This document shows, one piece after another, positions 10,727 through 19,001 of a stretch of 64,000 bases of DNA. Position 1 is the first letter of the stretch, and the number at the start of each line of letters is the position of its first letter. Below the pieces are notes generated by a model that made no database searches, was not told the origin of the DNA, and was given only the letters and a program-made list of their open reading frames with translations. This DNA is from Agathobaculum sp. NTUH-O15-33 (GTDB lineage: Bacteria > Bacillota > Clostridia > Oscillospirales > Butyricicoccaceae): assembly GCF_033193315.1 (NCBI RefSeq), contig NZ_CP136187.1, positions 3,107,501 through 3,171,500 of the forward strand. The letters run 5' to 3'. Both the position numbers and the translations under genes were made by a program.

Positions 10727-11551
10727 TTACAGGTGCAGCGCGCCCCGCGGGCATTCCTCCACGCACCGAAAGCATAAAATGCAGTCCGTTCCATTGGCCC
10801 GCTTTCGCGTGGGGTCCGTCATATCCACATCCATAGGACATACCTTTTTGCATTTCCCACAGGATACGCACTTTGCCGTGTCGGTCTTCACACGAACCAG
10901 CGCAAAGTAGCTGGCCGGTTTGAGGAACACAGTAATCGGACAAATATACTTGCAAAACGCCCGGTTATCCTTTAGTGCCAGCGCCAGCCCGATCCCCACG
11001 GCATAGTAAAGCGCGTTGCCGATGAGAAAGCTCCAAAACAAAATGGTTTCCATGCCGGGCACGCGCAGCAGAAAGAGCGAGCCGACAAAAAGAAGCGAGC
11101 CCGCGAACACGAAATACCGGATAAAGCCGATCCTTTTCCGCGGCCGCCGGGGCGTTTGATAGGGCAGCAGATCGAGCACCATGGCCGTCCAGCACGCATA
11201 GCCGCACCAGCCGCGGCCAAAGAACAGCGGGCCGAGGATTTTGGCGATCACATAGTGGATGACGGCGGCTTCAAACACGCCGAGGAACAGATAATACCAG
11301 AACCCCTCGATCTGCATATTTTCCCTTGAAAGTATGCCGAGATAAACCAGCATGTATAGGCCGACCGCGAATTGGACCGCGGTCCGGGCGTATTTTAACT
11401 TTTTGATATACAGCGCGACGCCGACGGCAAGACATGTGCCGATATAGAGAAAATTAAAGAAATAAAAGGGGTTGTCCAGCGTCAGCCACAGCGTGACGGC
11501 GATGCATGCAAACAGCAGCCACAGACCGACCGGAAACAGGTATTTCTTCAT
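10727..11551 (-). CDS. Membrane-bound 4Fe-4S polyferredoxin (NapH/NosR-like)
   Basis: 274 residues with about six hydrophobic segments. After the fourth comes GRGWCGYACW, then FCKYICPIT, the paired CxxxC-type motifs of NapH/NosR/RdxA-like electron-transfer membrane proteins. The C-terminus holds two classical [4Fe-4S] motifs, CVSCGKCKKVCP and CILCFRCVEECP. It probably passes electrons across or along the membrane; donor and acceptor are unknown. The ATG at 11551 overlaps the upstream stop by 4 bp (ATGA), so translation is coupled to the acetyltransferase gene. Confidence 0.87.
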   Translation of the reverse strand: MKKYLFPVGLWLLFACIAVTLWLTLDNPFYFFNFLYIGTCLAVGVALYIKKLKYARTAVQFAVGLYMLVYLGILSRENMQIEGFWYYLFLGVFEAAVIHYVIAKILGPLFFGRGWCGYACWTAMVLDLLPYQTPRRPRKRIGFIRYFVFAGSLLFVGSLFLLRVPGMETILFWSFLIGNALYYAVGIGLALALKDNRAFCKYICPITVFLKPASYFALVRVKTDTAKCVSCGKCKKVCPMDVDMTDPTRKRANGTDCILCFRCVEECPRGALHL

Positions 11552-12309
11552 TGCAGTTTTTCTCCGATCAGCTTTTCCAATTTCTTTTCTGAAAGAATCT
11601 CATGCGTGACAAACGCGCCGTTATAAAACAGGCTGAAGGTGGTGAAGGGCGACGGCGCGTTTTGCGCCTGCTCCGTGGTCTGCATATGGATGGACCGCCA
11701 CGGCGCGCCCATTTGCTCCGCGACGCGCTCCATGAGCGGCACATATTTTGCCGTAAACGGGCACTGACTGGTGTAATACAGGCAAAAGCCGTTTTGCGGC
11801 ACACGGCGTTCCTCTTCCCGGACGCAGGACTTAAAGCGCGGCGCTGCCGCGTTTTCTTCAAACGGAAGGAACATCAGTTCAAAATACGGCGACGCGGTAT
11901 CCGCTGTTTGAAAGCCCTTGTACCGCAGGTATTTGGGGTCGGACAGATAGCCGAGCTTCTTTTTGGCGGACAACACCACAAGGCCCGTTTTCCCCTTTTC
12001 CTTGGAATCGCGGATGCATTCCTCCAAAAGCAGGTTTGAATAGCCCTGTCCCTTGAACTGGCCGGATACCCACAGGCAATCGATCATCATATATCCCGCG
12101 GCTTCGATTGGCGCCCACGCATATTCCGCGGGGATATATTCGATGAAGCATTTCCCGCGCACATTGCCCTTTAAAAAAACAAGGCCTTCGTCCAGCCGAT
12201 CCCGCAGCCACGCCTTTTTCGACAGTACCTGACAATCTTGATTATTGGAGATGGCGCAGCAGATATGCTCCGTTTCCAAATTATCCTGCGTTACCCTGAT
12301 CAGTTCCAT
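11548..12309 (-). CDS. GNAT acetyltransferase with YoaP-like C-terminal domain
   Basis: 253 residues. The first 150 or so form a GNAT fold (MMIDCLWVSGQFKGQGYSNLLLEE is the acetyl-CoA loop region). The C-terminal 100 residues resemble the YoaP/thioredoxin-like extension (GFCLYYTSQCPFTAKYVPLME, with a cysteine in a thioredoxin-like position). Start ATG 12309 (MELIRVTQ) follows AAGAGGAAAG; the open frame extends 20 codons further but without a ribosome site. First gene of a three-gene operon. Substrate unknown. Confidence 0.85.
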   Translation of the reverse strand: MELIRVTQDNLETEHICCAISNNQDCQVLSKKAWLRDRLDEGLVFLKGNVRGKCFIEYIPAEYAWAPIEAAGYMMIDCLWVSGQFKGQGYSNLLLEECIRDSKEKGKTGLVVLSAKKKLGYLSDPKYLRYKGFQTADTASPYFELMFLPFEENAAAPRFKSCVREEERRVPQNGFCLYYTSQCPFTAKYVPLMERVAEQMGAPWRSIHMQTTEQAQNAPSPFTTFSLFYNGAFVTHEILSEKKLEKLIGEKLQ

Positions 12310-12410
12310 ATACTTTCCTCTTTTCACGCGTTTATTATCCAGTATACCATAGCGGCATGCGGGTTCCAAGCCATAGCGCGCGAACGCACGAATAAAACGC
12401 GCTTTTCCGG

Positions 12411-12439
12411 TTGACTTTGCCCCGCAAACGAGCTATGCT
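12411..12439 (+). promoter_or_regulatory. Promoter for the epimerase-like gene
   Basis: TTGACT (12411-12416), 17 bp, TATGCT (12434-12439), about 35 bp before the ATG at 12476. Confidence 0.6.
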
Positions 12440-12475
12440 GAACTTATCAAACGTAACAGCAAGGAGGACGAAGCG

Positions 12476-13357
12476 ATGCAGGTATTGGAAAACGAATTAT
12501 TCCACGTAGAGATCGACGAGTTCGGCGCGGAGCTCTGCTCCATGAAGAGCAAAAAGGACGGCACCGAGTACGTCTGGCAGGCGGACCCCGCGGTTTGGAA
12601 GCGGCACGCGCCCGTGCTGTTTCCCATCGTCGGTCGGCTGAAGGACAAGAAATACACCGTTGGCGGCACGGCGTACGAGATCACCCAGCACGGCTTTGCG
12701 CGCGACCTGCCGTTTGAACCCGTGCGGGTAAGCGACAGCGTGGTTGATTTTGTCCTGCGGCAAAACGACTACACGAAAAAAATGTATCCGTTCGATTTTA
12801 CCTTTACCATTCGGTACACGCTTTCCGGCGCGACGCTGAAAAAAGAACACATCACCCTGAACACGGGCGACACCGACCTGTACTACGAGGTGGGCGGCCA
12901 CGACGCTTACGCCCTGTGCCTTAAGCCGAATGAGACGATAAGCGACTATTATATCGAGTTCGAGGGCGTGGAGGCCCTTCACCCCATCTTGACTGACGAG
13001 AACGTTTCGCTCTCGCGCGACCACGGCGAGATCGCACTGCAAAACGGCTGCCTGCCGATCACCCGCGAGACCTTCAAGGACGACGCGATCATTCTAGACG
13101 ACCTGCCGGTCCGCCGCGTCACGATCGCGTGCACGAAAAACGACAAGCGCGTGACCATGGACTTTTCCGACCTGCCCTATTTCGCGCTGTGGAGCGCGTA
13201 CAAGGATTTCGACGTGCCCTACGTTTGTCTGGAGCCGTGGAGCACGCTGCCGGACGGCGGCTACCTCGATTACGCGCTCGAAAACAAGGTGGGCGTGCGC
13301 CTGCTGAACCCGGGCCAGAGTGAGACGCTTTCGTATACCGTGACCGTAAAAGATTAA
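12476..13357 (+). CDS. Aldose 1-epimerase (galactose mutarotase-like, LacX-type)
   Basis: 293 residues. The N-terminus (ENELFHVEIDEFGAELCSMKSK) and PVLFPIVGRLKD are typical of the LacX/YihR-like branch of mutarotase-like proteins. The central GGHDAY contributes the catalytic histidine, and LEPWSTLPDG near the end matches the family's sugar-binding region. Predicted to interconvert alpha and beta anomers of an aldose; the sugar is not identifiable. Start ATG 12476 after AAGGAGGACGAAGCG. It stands alone with its own promoter. A GC-rich stem (13374-13397) follows but lacks a T tract. Confidence 0.9.
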   Translation: MQVLENELFHVEIDEFGAELCSMKSKKDGTEYVWQADPAVWKRHAPVLFPIVGRLKDKKYTVGGTAYEITQHGFARDLPFEPVRVSDSVVDFVLRQNDYTKKMYPFDFTFTIRYTLSGATLKKEHITLNTGDTDLYYEVGGHDAYALCLKPNETISDYYIEFEGVEALHPILTDENVSLSRDHGEIALQNGCLPITRETFKDDAIILDDLPVRRVTIACTKNDKRVTMDFSDLPYFALWSAYKDFDVPYVCLEPWSTLPDGGYLDYALENKVGVRLLNPGQSETLSYTVTVKD

Positions 13358-13373
13358 AATAGCTTGTCGATCG

Positions 13374-13720
13374 AGCCCGGCCAAATCGGCCGGGCTCTCA
13401 GACTGTCAAAAAACAAGTTTTGACAGTCTGTCGATCGAAACAAAGCCCCATTTCGATCGAGAATTCCGGCTTCTGCGCGCGCCCTTTGGCCGCACTTCGC
13501 CGCCGGTTTGTTCAGCCCATAGGCCTCTATCCATTTTCCGCCGCCGTGCGGCGATTGGAATGAGAGCAAACCGAGATACGCGCTCCCGGTTTTTGGTCAA
13601 ATTGAAGCAAAGCTTCAATTTTCAATTTTATTACACGCTGCGGCGCGAGGGGCTTCTTTGACAAGCTGTGGCCGTGTTGCATGGATCTTGCAACGCGGCC
13701 ATTTTGCATATTCTGTTTCT
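13374..13720. repeat. Mobile-looking hairpin repeat, copy 1 (inverted)
   Basis: This 466-bp gap has no gene. It holds several hairpins: GAGCCCGGCC/GGCCGGGCTC at its left end, then a stem around ACTGTCAAAA/TTTTGACAGT, and a block of roughly 60 bp (GTCGATCGAAACAAAGCCCC ... CCGGCTTCTGCGCGCG) that recurs in inverted orientation at about 47880-47940. The far end, CGCTGCGGCGCGAGGGGCTTC, matches the other side of the same second copy (about 47715-47740). The two copies share outer parts and differ in the middle. Confidence 0.7.
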
Positions 13721-13736
13721 TTGATACGAACACTAC

Positions 13737-13798
13737 TTGACAAACCCCATGCTTCGAGCTATACTGATCTCAAAAAGACACCCCCTCCCCCGGAGGGG
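13737..13798 (+). promoter_or_regulatory. Copper operon promoter with candidate CsoR operator
   Basis: TTGACA (13737-13742), 17 bp, TATACT (13760-13765). Just downstream is a G/C-tract dyad, CCCCTCC-CCC-GGAGGGG (13782-13798), of the kind bound by CsoR-family repressors. The csoR gene is third-party evidence in the same operon. Operator assignment is inference. Confidence 0.65.
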
Positions 13799-13823
13799 CT
13801 AGGGTTAAGATAGGAGCGATACC

Positions 13824-16403
13824 ATGAAGAAACAGTTCACCGTCGGCGGAATGAGCTGCGCCTCGTGCTCCTCCCATGTGGAGAAGAGCGTTGGCGCGCT
13901 GCCCGGCGTGTCGAAGGCGCAGGTCAACCTTTTGGCCGGTACCATGAATGTCGAATACGATGAAAACGCCGTCGGCGTGGAGGGCATCGTTGCCGCCGTG
14001 GAGCACGCGGGCTACACCGCCGCCCCGCGCGACGAGCAAAACAGCGCCCCCGTCGCCACCGCCCCGCAGGCGGACGACGAACTGAAGGAAATGAAGACCC
14101 GCATTATTGTTTCCTTCATCTTCCTTGCGGTTTTGATGGTGTTTTCCATGGGGCCGATGGTCGGCTTGCCGCTGCCCGCCTTTGTCGCGGGACCGGAAAA
14201 CGCGTTCGCGCTCGCTCTTGTTCAGCTTTTGCTGACGCTGCCGATCGTATTCGTCAACCGCAAGTACTACACGAACGGTTTTAAAACGCTGTTTCGCGGC
14301 GCGCCGACGATGGACGCGCTGATCGCGGTCGGTTCGGGCGCGGCGCTGGTTTACGGCGTTTACGTGCTGTTCCAGATCGGCTACGCCACCGCCGCGGGCG
14401 ACACGCACGCGCTGCATACCTACGCGCACGATCTGTACTTTGAATCCGCGGGCATGATCCTCGCCCTTGTCACGCTGGGCAAGTTTTTTGAAGCGCGCGC
14501 CAAGCGCAAAACCGGCGAGGCCATCGCCGCCTTGATGGACCTGCGCCCGCAGACCGCGCAGGTACTGCGCGGCGGCGAGGAAGTCACCGTGCCGGTGGAC
14601 GACGTGCGCGTGGGCGATTTGATCGTCGTGCGCGGCGGCCAGTCCGTGCCGGTGGACGGCGAAATCACCGAGGGCCGCGCCGCCGTGGACGAGAGCGCCA
14701 TCACGGGCGAGAGCATCCCGGTGGATAAAACAGTGGGCGACAGCATCATCGGCGCGACCGTGAGCAAAAGCGGCTACTTTGTGATGAGGGCCGCCCGCGT
14801 GGGCGACGATACCACGCTTTCGCAGATCATCCGGCTGGTCGAGGAAGCGGGCGCGAGCAAAGCGCCGATCGCCAAGCTGGCCGACAAGGTCGCGGGCATT
14901 TTTGTTCCGGTCGTTTTAGTCATCGCGGCGATTACGGCAGGTGTTTGGCTGATCGCGGGCGAAAGCGGCGCGTTCGCGCTGACCCGCGCCATTGCCGTAC
15001 TCGTCATTTCGTGCCCCTGCGCGCTCGGGCTGGCAACGCCGGTGGCCGTTATGGTCGGCACGGGCGTGGGCGCGAAGAACGGCGTGCTGTTCCAGTCCGC
15101 CGAGGCGCTGGAAAACCTGCACCGGATAGACAGCGTGATTTTGGATAAGACCGGCACCGTGACCGAGGGCCGCCCGGTCGTGACCGACGTAGTGCCCCTT
15201 GGCGTGGACCCGGACGATTTGGCCTCCCTCGCCCTTTCGCTGGAAGAAAAATCCGAACATCCGCTGGCGGACGCGATCGTGCGCTATACCCGCAGTCAGG
15301 GCGCGCGCGTTCGCGAAGCCACCGATTTTTCAGCCGCCGAGGGCCAAGGCGTTTCCGCCATGGTATCGGGCGTTCGCTGCATGGCGGGCAACCGGCGCAT
15401 GCTGCTGAAAAACGGTCTGGCGCTTTCGCCCAAGGCCAAACAGGCAGGCGACAGGTTCGCGGCGGAAGGCAAGACCCCGCTGTTTTTCGCCGCCAACCGG
15501 CAGGTAGTGGGCATCTTCGCGGTGGCCGACGTGGTCAAGCCCACCTCGCAGGACGCGGTAAAGGCGCTGTCCTCGCTCGGCCTTGAGGTCACGCTGCTGA
15601 CCGGCGACAATCAGGTCACCGCCGGGGCGATCGCCTCCCAGCTCGGCATCAAAAACGTGGTGGCCGAGGTGCTGCCGCAGGACAAGGAACGCATCGTCCG
15701 CGAAAAGCAGGCGGAGGGCAAGCGCGTCGCCATGGTGGGCGACGGCATCAACGACGCTCCCGCCCTCGCCCGCGCGGACGTGGGCGTCGCCATCGGCGCG
15801 GGCACCGACGTGGCCATCTCCTCGGCCGACGTGGTGCTGATGAAATCCGATCTGATGGACGCAGTGGATGCGGTGCGTCTGTCCCGCCAAACGATGCGCA
15901 ACATCCGCCAAAACCTATTTTGGGCGTTTTTCTATAACGTGATCGGCATCCCGCTCGCGGCGGGTGTTTTATGGGTGCCGCTGCGGCTGGGACTGAACCC
16001 GATGTTCGCGGCCGCCGCCATGAGCCTGAGCTCGGTTTGCGTGGTATCCAACGCTCTGCGCCTGAAATTTTTCAAAGCCACGCCGCGCGTCGCGCGCAAA
16101 GCCGTTGTGGCCGCCGTGGCCGACGCCGGTCCCGTTTCCGGGGAGATCGCTCCCCGCGATTTTGCCGTAGACGCACCCACTGTGAAGGAGGAAACGAAAA
16201 TGACGAAAACCATCCGCATCGAAGGTATGATGTGCGCCCACTGTTCGGGCCATGTCAAGCAGGAGCTTGAGGCTATCCCCGGCGTATCCGCCGTAGTCAG
16301 CCACGAAACGGGCGAAGCCATCGTGCAGGGCGCCGTGCCCGACGAAGCCACCCTGACGGCCGCCGTTGAAAAAGCCGGCTATAAGGTGGTCGGATTTGCA
16401 TGA
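13824..16403 (+). CDS. copA: Copper-exporting P1B-type ATPase with heavy-metal domains at both ends
   Basis: 859 residues. N-terminal heavy-metal-associated domain (GMSCASCSSHVEKS), eight membrane segments, the CPC metal motif (SCPCALGLATP, near residue 396), DKTGT phosphorylation site near 441, SEHPLADA, and GDGINDAPAL near 638. It exports Cu(I) at the cost of ATP. Unusually a second heavy-metal domain follows the last membrane helices (IEGMMCAHCSGHVKQ), joined by a Pro/Glu-rich linker. That C-terminal domain has its own ribosome site and ATG (see separate entry). csoR overlaps its stop by 4 bp. Start ATG 13824 follows GATAGGAGCGATACC. Confidence 0.95.
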   Translation: MKKQFTVGGMSCASCSSHVEKSVGALPGVSKAQVNLLAGTMNVEYDENAVGVEGIVAAVEHAGYTAAPRDEQNSAPVATAPQADDELKEMKTRIIVSFIFLAVLMVFSMGPMVGLPLPAFVAGPENAFALALVQLLLTLPIVFVNRKYYTNGFKTLFRGAPTMDALIAVGSGAALVYGVYVLFQIGYATAAGDTHALHTYAHDLYFESAGMILALVTLGKFFEARAKRKTGEAIAALMDLRPQTAQVLRGGEEVTVPVDDVRVGDLIVVRGGQSVPVDGEITEGRAAVDESAITGESIPVDKTVGDSIIGATVSKSGYFVMRAARVGDDTTLSQIIRLVEEAGASKAPIAKLADKVAGIFVPVVLVIAAITAGVWLIAGESGAFALTRAIAVLVISCPCALGLATPVAVMVGTGVGAKNGVLFQSAEALENLHRIDSVILDKTGTVTEGRPVVTDVVPLGVDPDDLASLALSLEEKSEHPLADAIVRYTRSQGARVREATDFSAAEGQGVSAMVSGVRCMAGNRRMLLKNGLALSPKAKQAGDRFAAEGKTPLFFAANRQVVGIFAVADVVKPTSQDAVKALSSLGLEVTLLTGDNQVTAGAIASQLGIKNVVAEVLPQDKERIVREKQAEGKRVAMVGDGINDAPALARADVGVAIGAGTDVAISSADVVLMKSDLMDAVDAVRLSRQTMRNIRQNLFWAFFYNVIGIPLAAGVLWVPLRLGLNPMFAAAAMSLSSVCVVSNALRLKFFKATPRVARKAVVAAVADAGPVSGEIAPRDFAVDAPTVKEETKMTKTIRIEGMMCAHCSGHVKQELEAIPGVSAVVSHETGEAIVQGAVPDEATLTAAVEKAGYKVVGFA
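16200..16403 (+). CDS. Candidate internal CopZ-like copper chaperone made from the 3' end of copA
   Basis: Inside copA and in the same frame, GAAGGAGGAAACGAAA (16184-16199) is an excellent ribosome site, 7-8 nt before ATG 16200. Translation from there gives 67 residues, MTKTIRIEGMMCAHCSGHV..., the length and fold of a free CopZ chaperone with an MxCxxC copper site. Most likely an ancestral copA-copZ pair fused by loss of the intervening stop while CopZ kept its start signals. Whether the short product is made is inference. Confidence 0.55.
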   Translation: MTKTIRIEGMMCAHCSGHVKQELEAIPGVSAVVSHETGEAIVQGAVPDEATLTAAVEKAGYKVVGFA

Positions 16404-16666
16404 AGGCTGACAAAAACAAGGTCGAGCCGCTGCTGCGCACCGCGCGCGGCCAGCTCGACGGCGTGCTGAAAATGATCGACGAGGACCGCTACTGCATGGA
16501 TATCGCCATGCAGCTTTCGGCGGTCGAATCGCTGGTGCACAAGGCCCAGCGCGAGGTGCTGCGCGCGCACCTCGCGGGCTGCGTGCAGGAAGCGTTTGAA
16601 TCGGGCGACGGGCAGGCAAGGGATCGGAAGATTGACGAGATCATCCGCCTGCTCGAAAAGCAATGA
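16400..16666 (+). CDS. csoR: CsoR-family copper-sensing repressor
   Basis: 88 residues, all-helical CsoR/RcnR-type fold. The Cu(I) ligands C-H-C are present: Cys in DRYCMDIAMQL, then His and Cys in VLRAHLAGCVQEA. Apo-CsoR binds a G/C-tract operator and releases it on Cu(I) binding; the dyad at 13782-13798 is the likely target, giving feedback on its own operon. ATG overlaps the copA stop (ATGA). Confidence 0.92.
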   Translation: MKADKNKVEPLLRTARGQLDGVLKMIDEDRYCMDIAMQLSAVESLVHKAQREVLRAHLAGCVQEAFESGDGQARDRKIDEIIRLLEKQ

Positions 16667-17307
16667 CCGCGCGCCTGCCGGCGCGGCTGGAGCCGGCGCC
16701 GGACGCGCCCGCGCTGCTCGCCGCCGCCGAAGCGGAGGAACGCACGGCCGAGGGGCTGTACATCCGCGATATCGACCTTTCCGGCACCCGCCTGTTCGGC
16801 CTGCGTTTGCGCGGGGTCTTGTTTGAGAACTGCCGCCTTTCCGGCTGCCGCTGGCAGCGCGCGGACTGCGTGGACGTGGTTTTTCGCCACTGCGACCTTT
16901 CCAACAGCGACTGGCGCGACGGCTATTTTGAGCGCACCGCATTTGAAAGCTGCAAGGCCGTGGGCGCGGCCTTTCCGGAAACCGGCTGGCGCGACGCCAT
17001 TTGGCAGGGTTCCGCGATGGGCTACGCCAGCTTTGACCGCGCATCGCTGCGCGAGACGGCGTTTGCGGACTGCGACCTGTCCTCCGCCATTCTGGCGGAT
17101 TGCGCGTGGAAGCGGCTTGCGTTTGCAAACTGCCGCATGGAGAACGTCAGCTTTCTGCACACCGCGCTTGGCGGGCTCGATCTGACCAGCTGCAATATCG
17201 GCGGCCTTACGGTCTCCGAATCCTCGGTAGAATTGCGCGGCGCCATCGTTTCGCCCGAGCAGGCCGTCGGCCTTGCCAAGCGACTCGGCGTGGTGGTCAA
17301 GGAATAA
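16663..17307 (+). CDS. Pentapeptide-repeat protein
   Basis: 214 residues. From about residue 35 onward A(D/N)LxX-like five-residue repeats form a right-handed quadrilateral beta-helix (LSGTRLFGLRLRGVLFENC..., CDLSNSDWRDG, FADCDLSSAILADC). Cysteines recur at the fifth position (ENC, RHC, ESC, ADC, ANC, TSC). Such proteins act by protein mimicry or scaffolding; DNA gyrase protection is known for some but cannot be claimed here. The ATG overlaps the csoR stop by 4 bp, so it belongs to the copper operon, which is an unusual partner. A strong terminator follows. Confidence 0.85.
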   Translation: MTARLPARLEPAPDAPALLAAAEAEERTAEGLYIRDIDLSGTRLFGLRLRGVLFENCRLSGCRWQRADCVDVVFRHCDLSNSDWRDGYFERTAFESCKAVGAAFPETGWRDAIWQGSAMGYASFDRASLRETAFADCDLSSAILADCAWKRLAFANCRMENVSFLHTALGGLDLTSCNIGGLTVSESSVELRGAIVSPEQAVGLAKRLGVVVKE

Positions 17308-17317
17308 GAAAACAAAA

Positions 17318-17352
17318 ATGCCCGGCGGCTCGCGCTTGCCGGGCATTTTTTT
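17318..17352 (+). terminator. Terminator of the copper operon
   Basis: ATGCCCGGC / GCCGGGCAT stem around GGCTCGCGCTT, with seven T residues after it. Confidence 0.9.
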
Positions 17353-17412
17353 GAAAAAGTCTGTCACACGCCGCCTTTTATTCTGTCTAATCAAGCAGGA
17401 GGTGTCAAAACC

Positions 17413-18271
17413 ATGACATTTAAACCAGACCAAACCGCGCGGCTGATCGAACAGGCGCTGAACGGCGACCGGCAAGCGCTCGAAACACTTTTGGAAAGCG
17501 TGACCGATCAGGTGTTTCACCTGTCGCTTCGCATGCTGGGCGCGATCCCGGACGCAGAGGACGCGACGCAGGAGATCCTCATCAAGGTGATGACCGGCAT
17601 TTCGTCCTTTGAACAGCGCTCAGCGTTTTCCACGTGGGTGTTCCGCATCGCGGTCAACCACCTGCGCAGCTACCGCAAGGGCATGTTTTCCCAGCATCCG
17701 CTGAGCTTTGAATTTTACGGCGCGGACATCGCAAGCGGCCGCGAAAAGGACGTGCCCGATCTGTCGCGCGGCGTGGACGGCGCGCTGCTGGAGCGCGAGC
17801 TGGAAGCTATCCTGCTCCAACGTGATGCTGCAATGCTTTGACGCGGAGACGCGGCTGATTTTTATCCTCGGCACGATGTTCAAAGTGGACAGCCGCGTGG
17901 CCGGGGATATCCTCGGCCTTTCGCCCGAGGCGTACCGCCAGCGCCTGTCCCGCGCGCGCAAAACCATGGCCGCGTTCATGGACGAATACTGCGGCCTTGG
18001 CGGACGCGGCCTTTGCCGCTGCCAGCGCCGGACGAATTACGCGATCGCGACCCACCGCCTAGACCCGGAAAACCTCGCATACTCCGCTTTGGAGGAAGCG
18101 GACGGCGCGCTCCATTCGTTTACCGACGAGATGGAGCAAATTGACGGACTTTCGCTCGTCTTTTCCTCACTGCCCGCCTACCGCGCCACGCCGAACGCGC
18201 GCCGGTTTTTCAGCGATCTGCTGGAAAGCGGCAGGTTTTCTTTTCTGTCCCGCGACGAGGGAGGCATATGA
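17413..18271 (+). pseudogene. ECF-type RNA polymerase sigma factor, frameshifted
   Basis: Region 2 is clear in the first frame (AEDATQEILIKVMTGISSFEQRSAFSTWVFRIAVNHLRS). That frame stops at 17841. Region 4 continues in another frame (KLSCSNVMLQCFDAETRLIFILG..., SPEAYRQRLSRARKTM) to 18271, with a family-typical Cys-rich tail (EYCGLGGRGLCRCQRR). Removing one G from GG at 17802-17803 restores an uninterrupted protein reading ERELKLSCSNVMLQC. The single-base insertion may be real or an assembly error. RBS GGAGG at 17399. If intact it would direct RNA polymerase to an unknown regulon; no anti-sigma gene is adjacent. A DUF2461 gene follows within 2 bp. Confidence 0.8.
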
Positions 18272-18272
18272 G

Positions 18273-18962
18273 ATGACGGAAAACATCATGCTGCCCTTTC
18301 TTACCGAACTGCGCGATAACAACACGCTCGACTGGATGCACGCCCACAAGGACCGGTACCAGCAGGCCTTGCAGCAGTTTACCGAGGTGCTGGAGCGGCT
18401 GATCGCCCTGCTTGGCGAGGATGAGCCCGCGCTGCTGCTGCTCGACGCCAAGCGCCTGATTTCCCGCTTAAACCGCGATACCCGGTTCAGCCACGACAAA
18501 TCGCCCTACACCGCCGCGTTCCGCGGGCATATTTCCACCGCCGGCAAGCTGCCCATCCCCGGCGGCTATTACCTGCACCTTGCGCCGGGCGGCAGCTTTC
18601 TCGGCGGCGGGGTACCCGCCGCGCCGTTTGCGGACGCGGTATCCATGGTGCGGGACTACATCTGCGCGCACGGCTCTGAGTGGGACGAAATCACCGGCGC
18701 GCCCGCGTTTCAGCCCCATTTTACGATGGTGGGCGAAAAGCTCAAAAACGTGCCGCGCGGCTATGACCCGGCCTTTCCCCAAGCCGAAGCGCTCAAGTAT
18801 AAAAGCTGGATCATCGAATGCCCGATCGCGGATGAAGCGCTTGCTGATCCCGAAGCCTTTTGCCAATCAGCGGCGGATATCTTCCGGCTGATGCGGCCGT
18901 TTAACGCATACCTCAACACCGCCCTGCGGGATTTTCAAATGCCCCAAAGACCGAAAAAGTAA
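18273..18962 (+). CDS. DUF2461 family protein
   Basis: 229 residues. DUF2461 (TIGR02453) signature: MLPFLTELRDNNTLDWMHAHKDRY at the N-terminus, DAKRLISRLNRDTRFSHDKSPY, and GYYLHLAPGGSFLGGGV. Biochemical role unknown. Start ATG 18273 follows GAGGGAGG and lies 1 bp after the sigma-factor stop, so the two are co-transcribed. A terminator follows. Confidence 0.9.
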   Translation: MTENIMLPFLTELRDNNTLDWMHAHKDRYQQALQQFTEVLERLIALLGEDEPALLLLDAKRLISRLNRDTRFSHDKSPYTAAFRGHISTAGKLPIPGGYYLHLAPGGSFLGGGVPAAPFADAVSMVRDYICAHGSEWDEITGAPAFQPHFTMVGEKLKNVPRGYDPAFPQAEALKYKSWIIECPIADEALADPEAFCQSAADIFRLMRPFNAYLNTALRDFQMPQRPKK

Positions 18963-18971
18963 AGACAGCAA

Positions 18972-19001
18972 AGCCCTCCGTCTGAAACGGAGGGCTTTTT
19001 T
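18972..19001. terminator. Bidirectional terminator between DUF2461 and EIIA genes
   Basis: AGCCCTCCGT / ACGGAGGGCT stem with a seven-T tract on the plus strand; it sits between two convergent genes. Confidence 0.88.

Noticed and set aside
13374..13397. Classical terminator after the epimerase-like gene
   Set aside because: The stem GAGCCCGGCC/GGCCGGGCTC is strong but is not followed by T residues, so it is listed only as part of the repeat.
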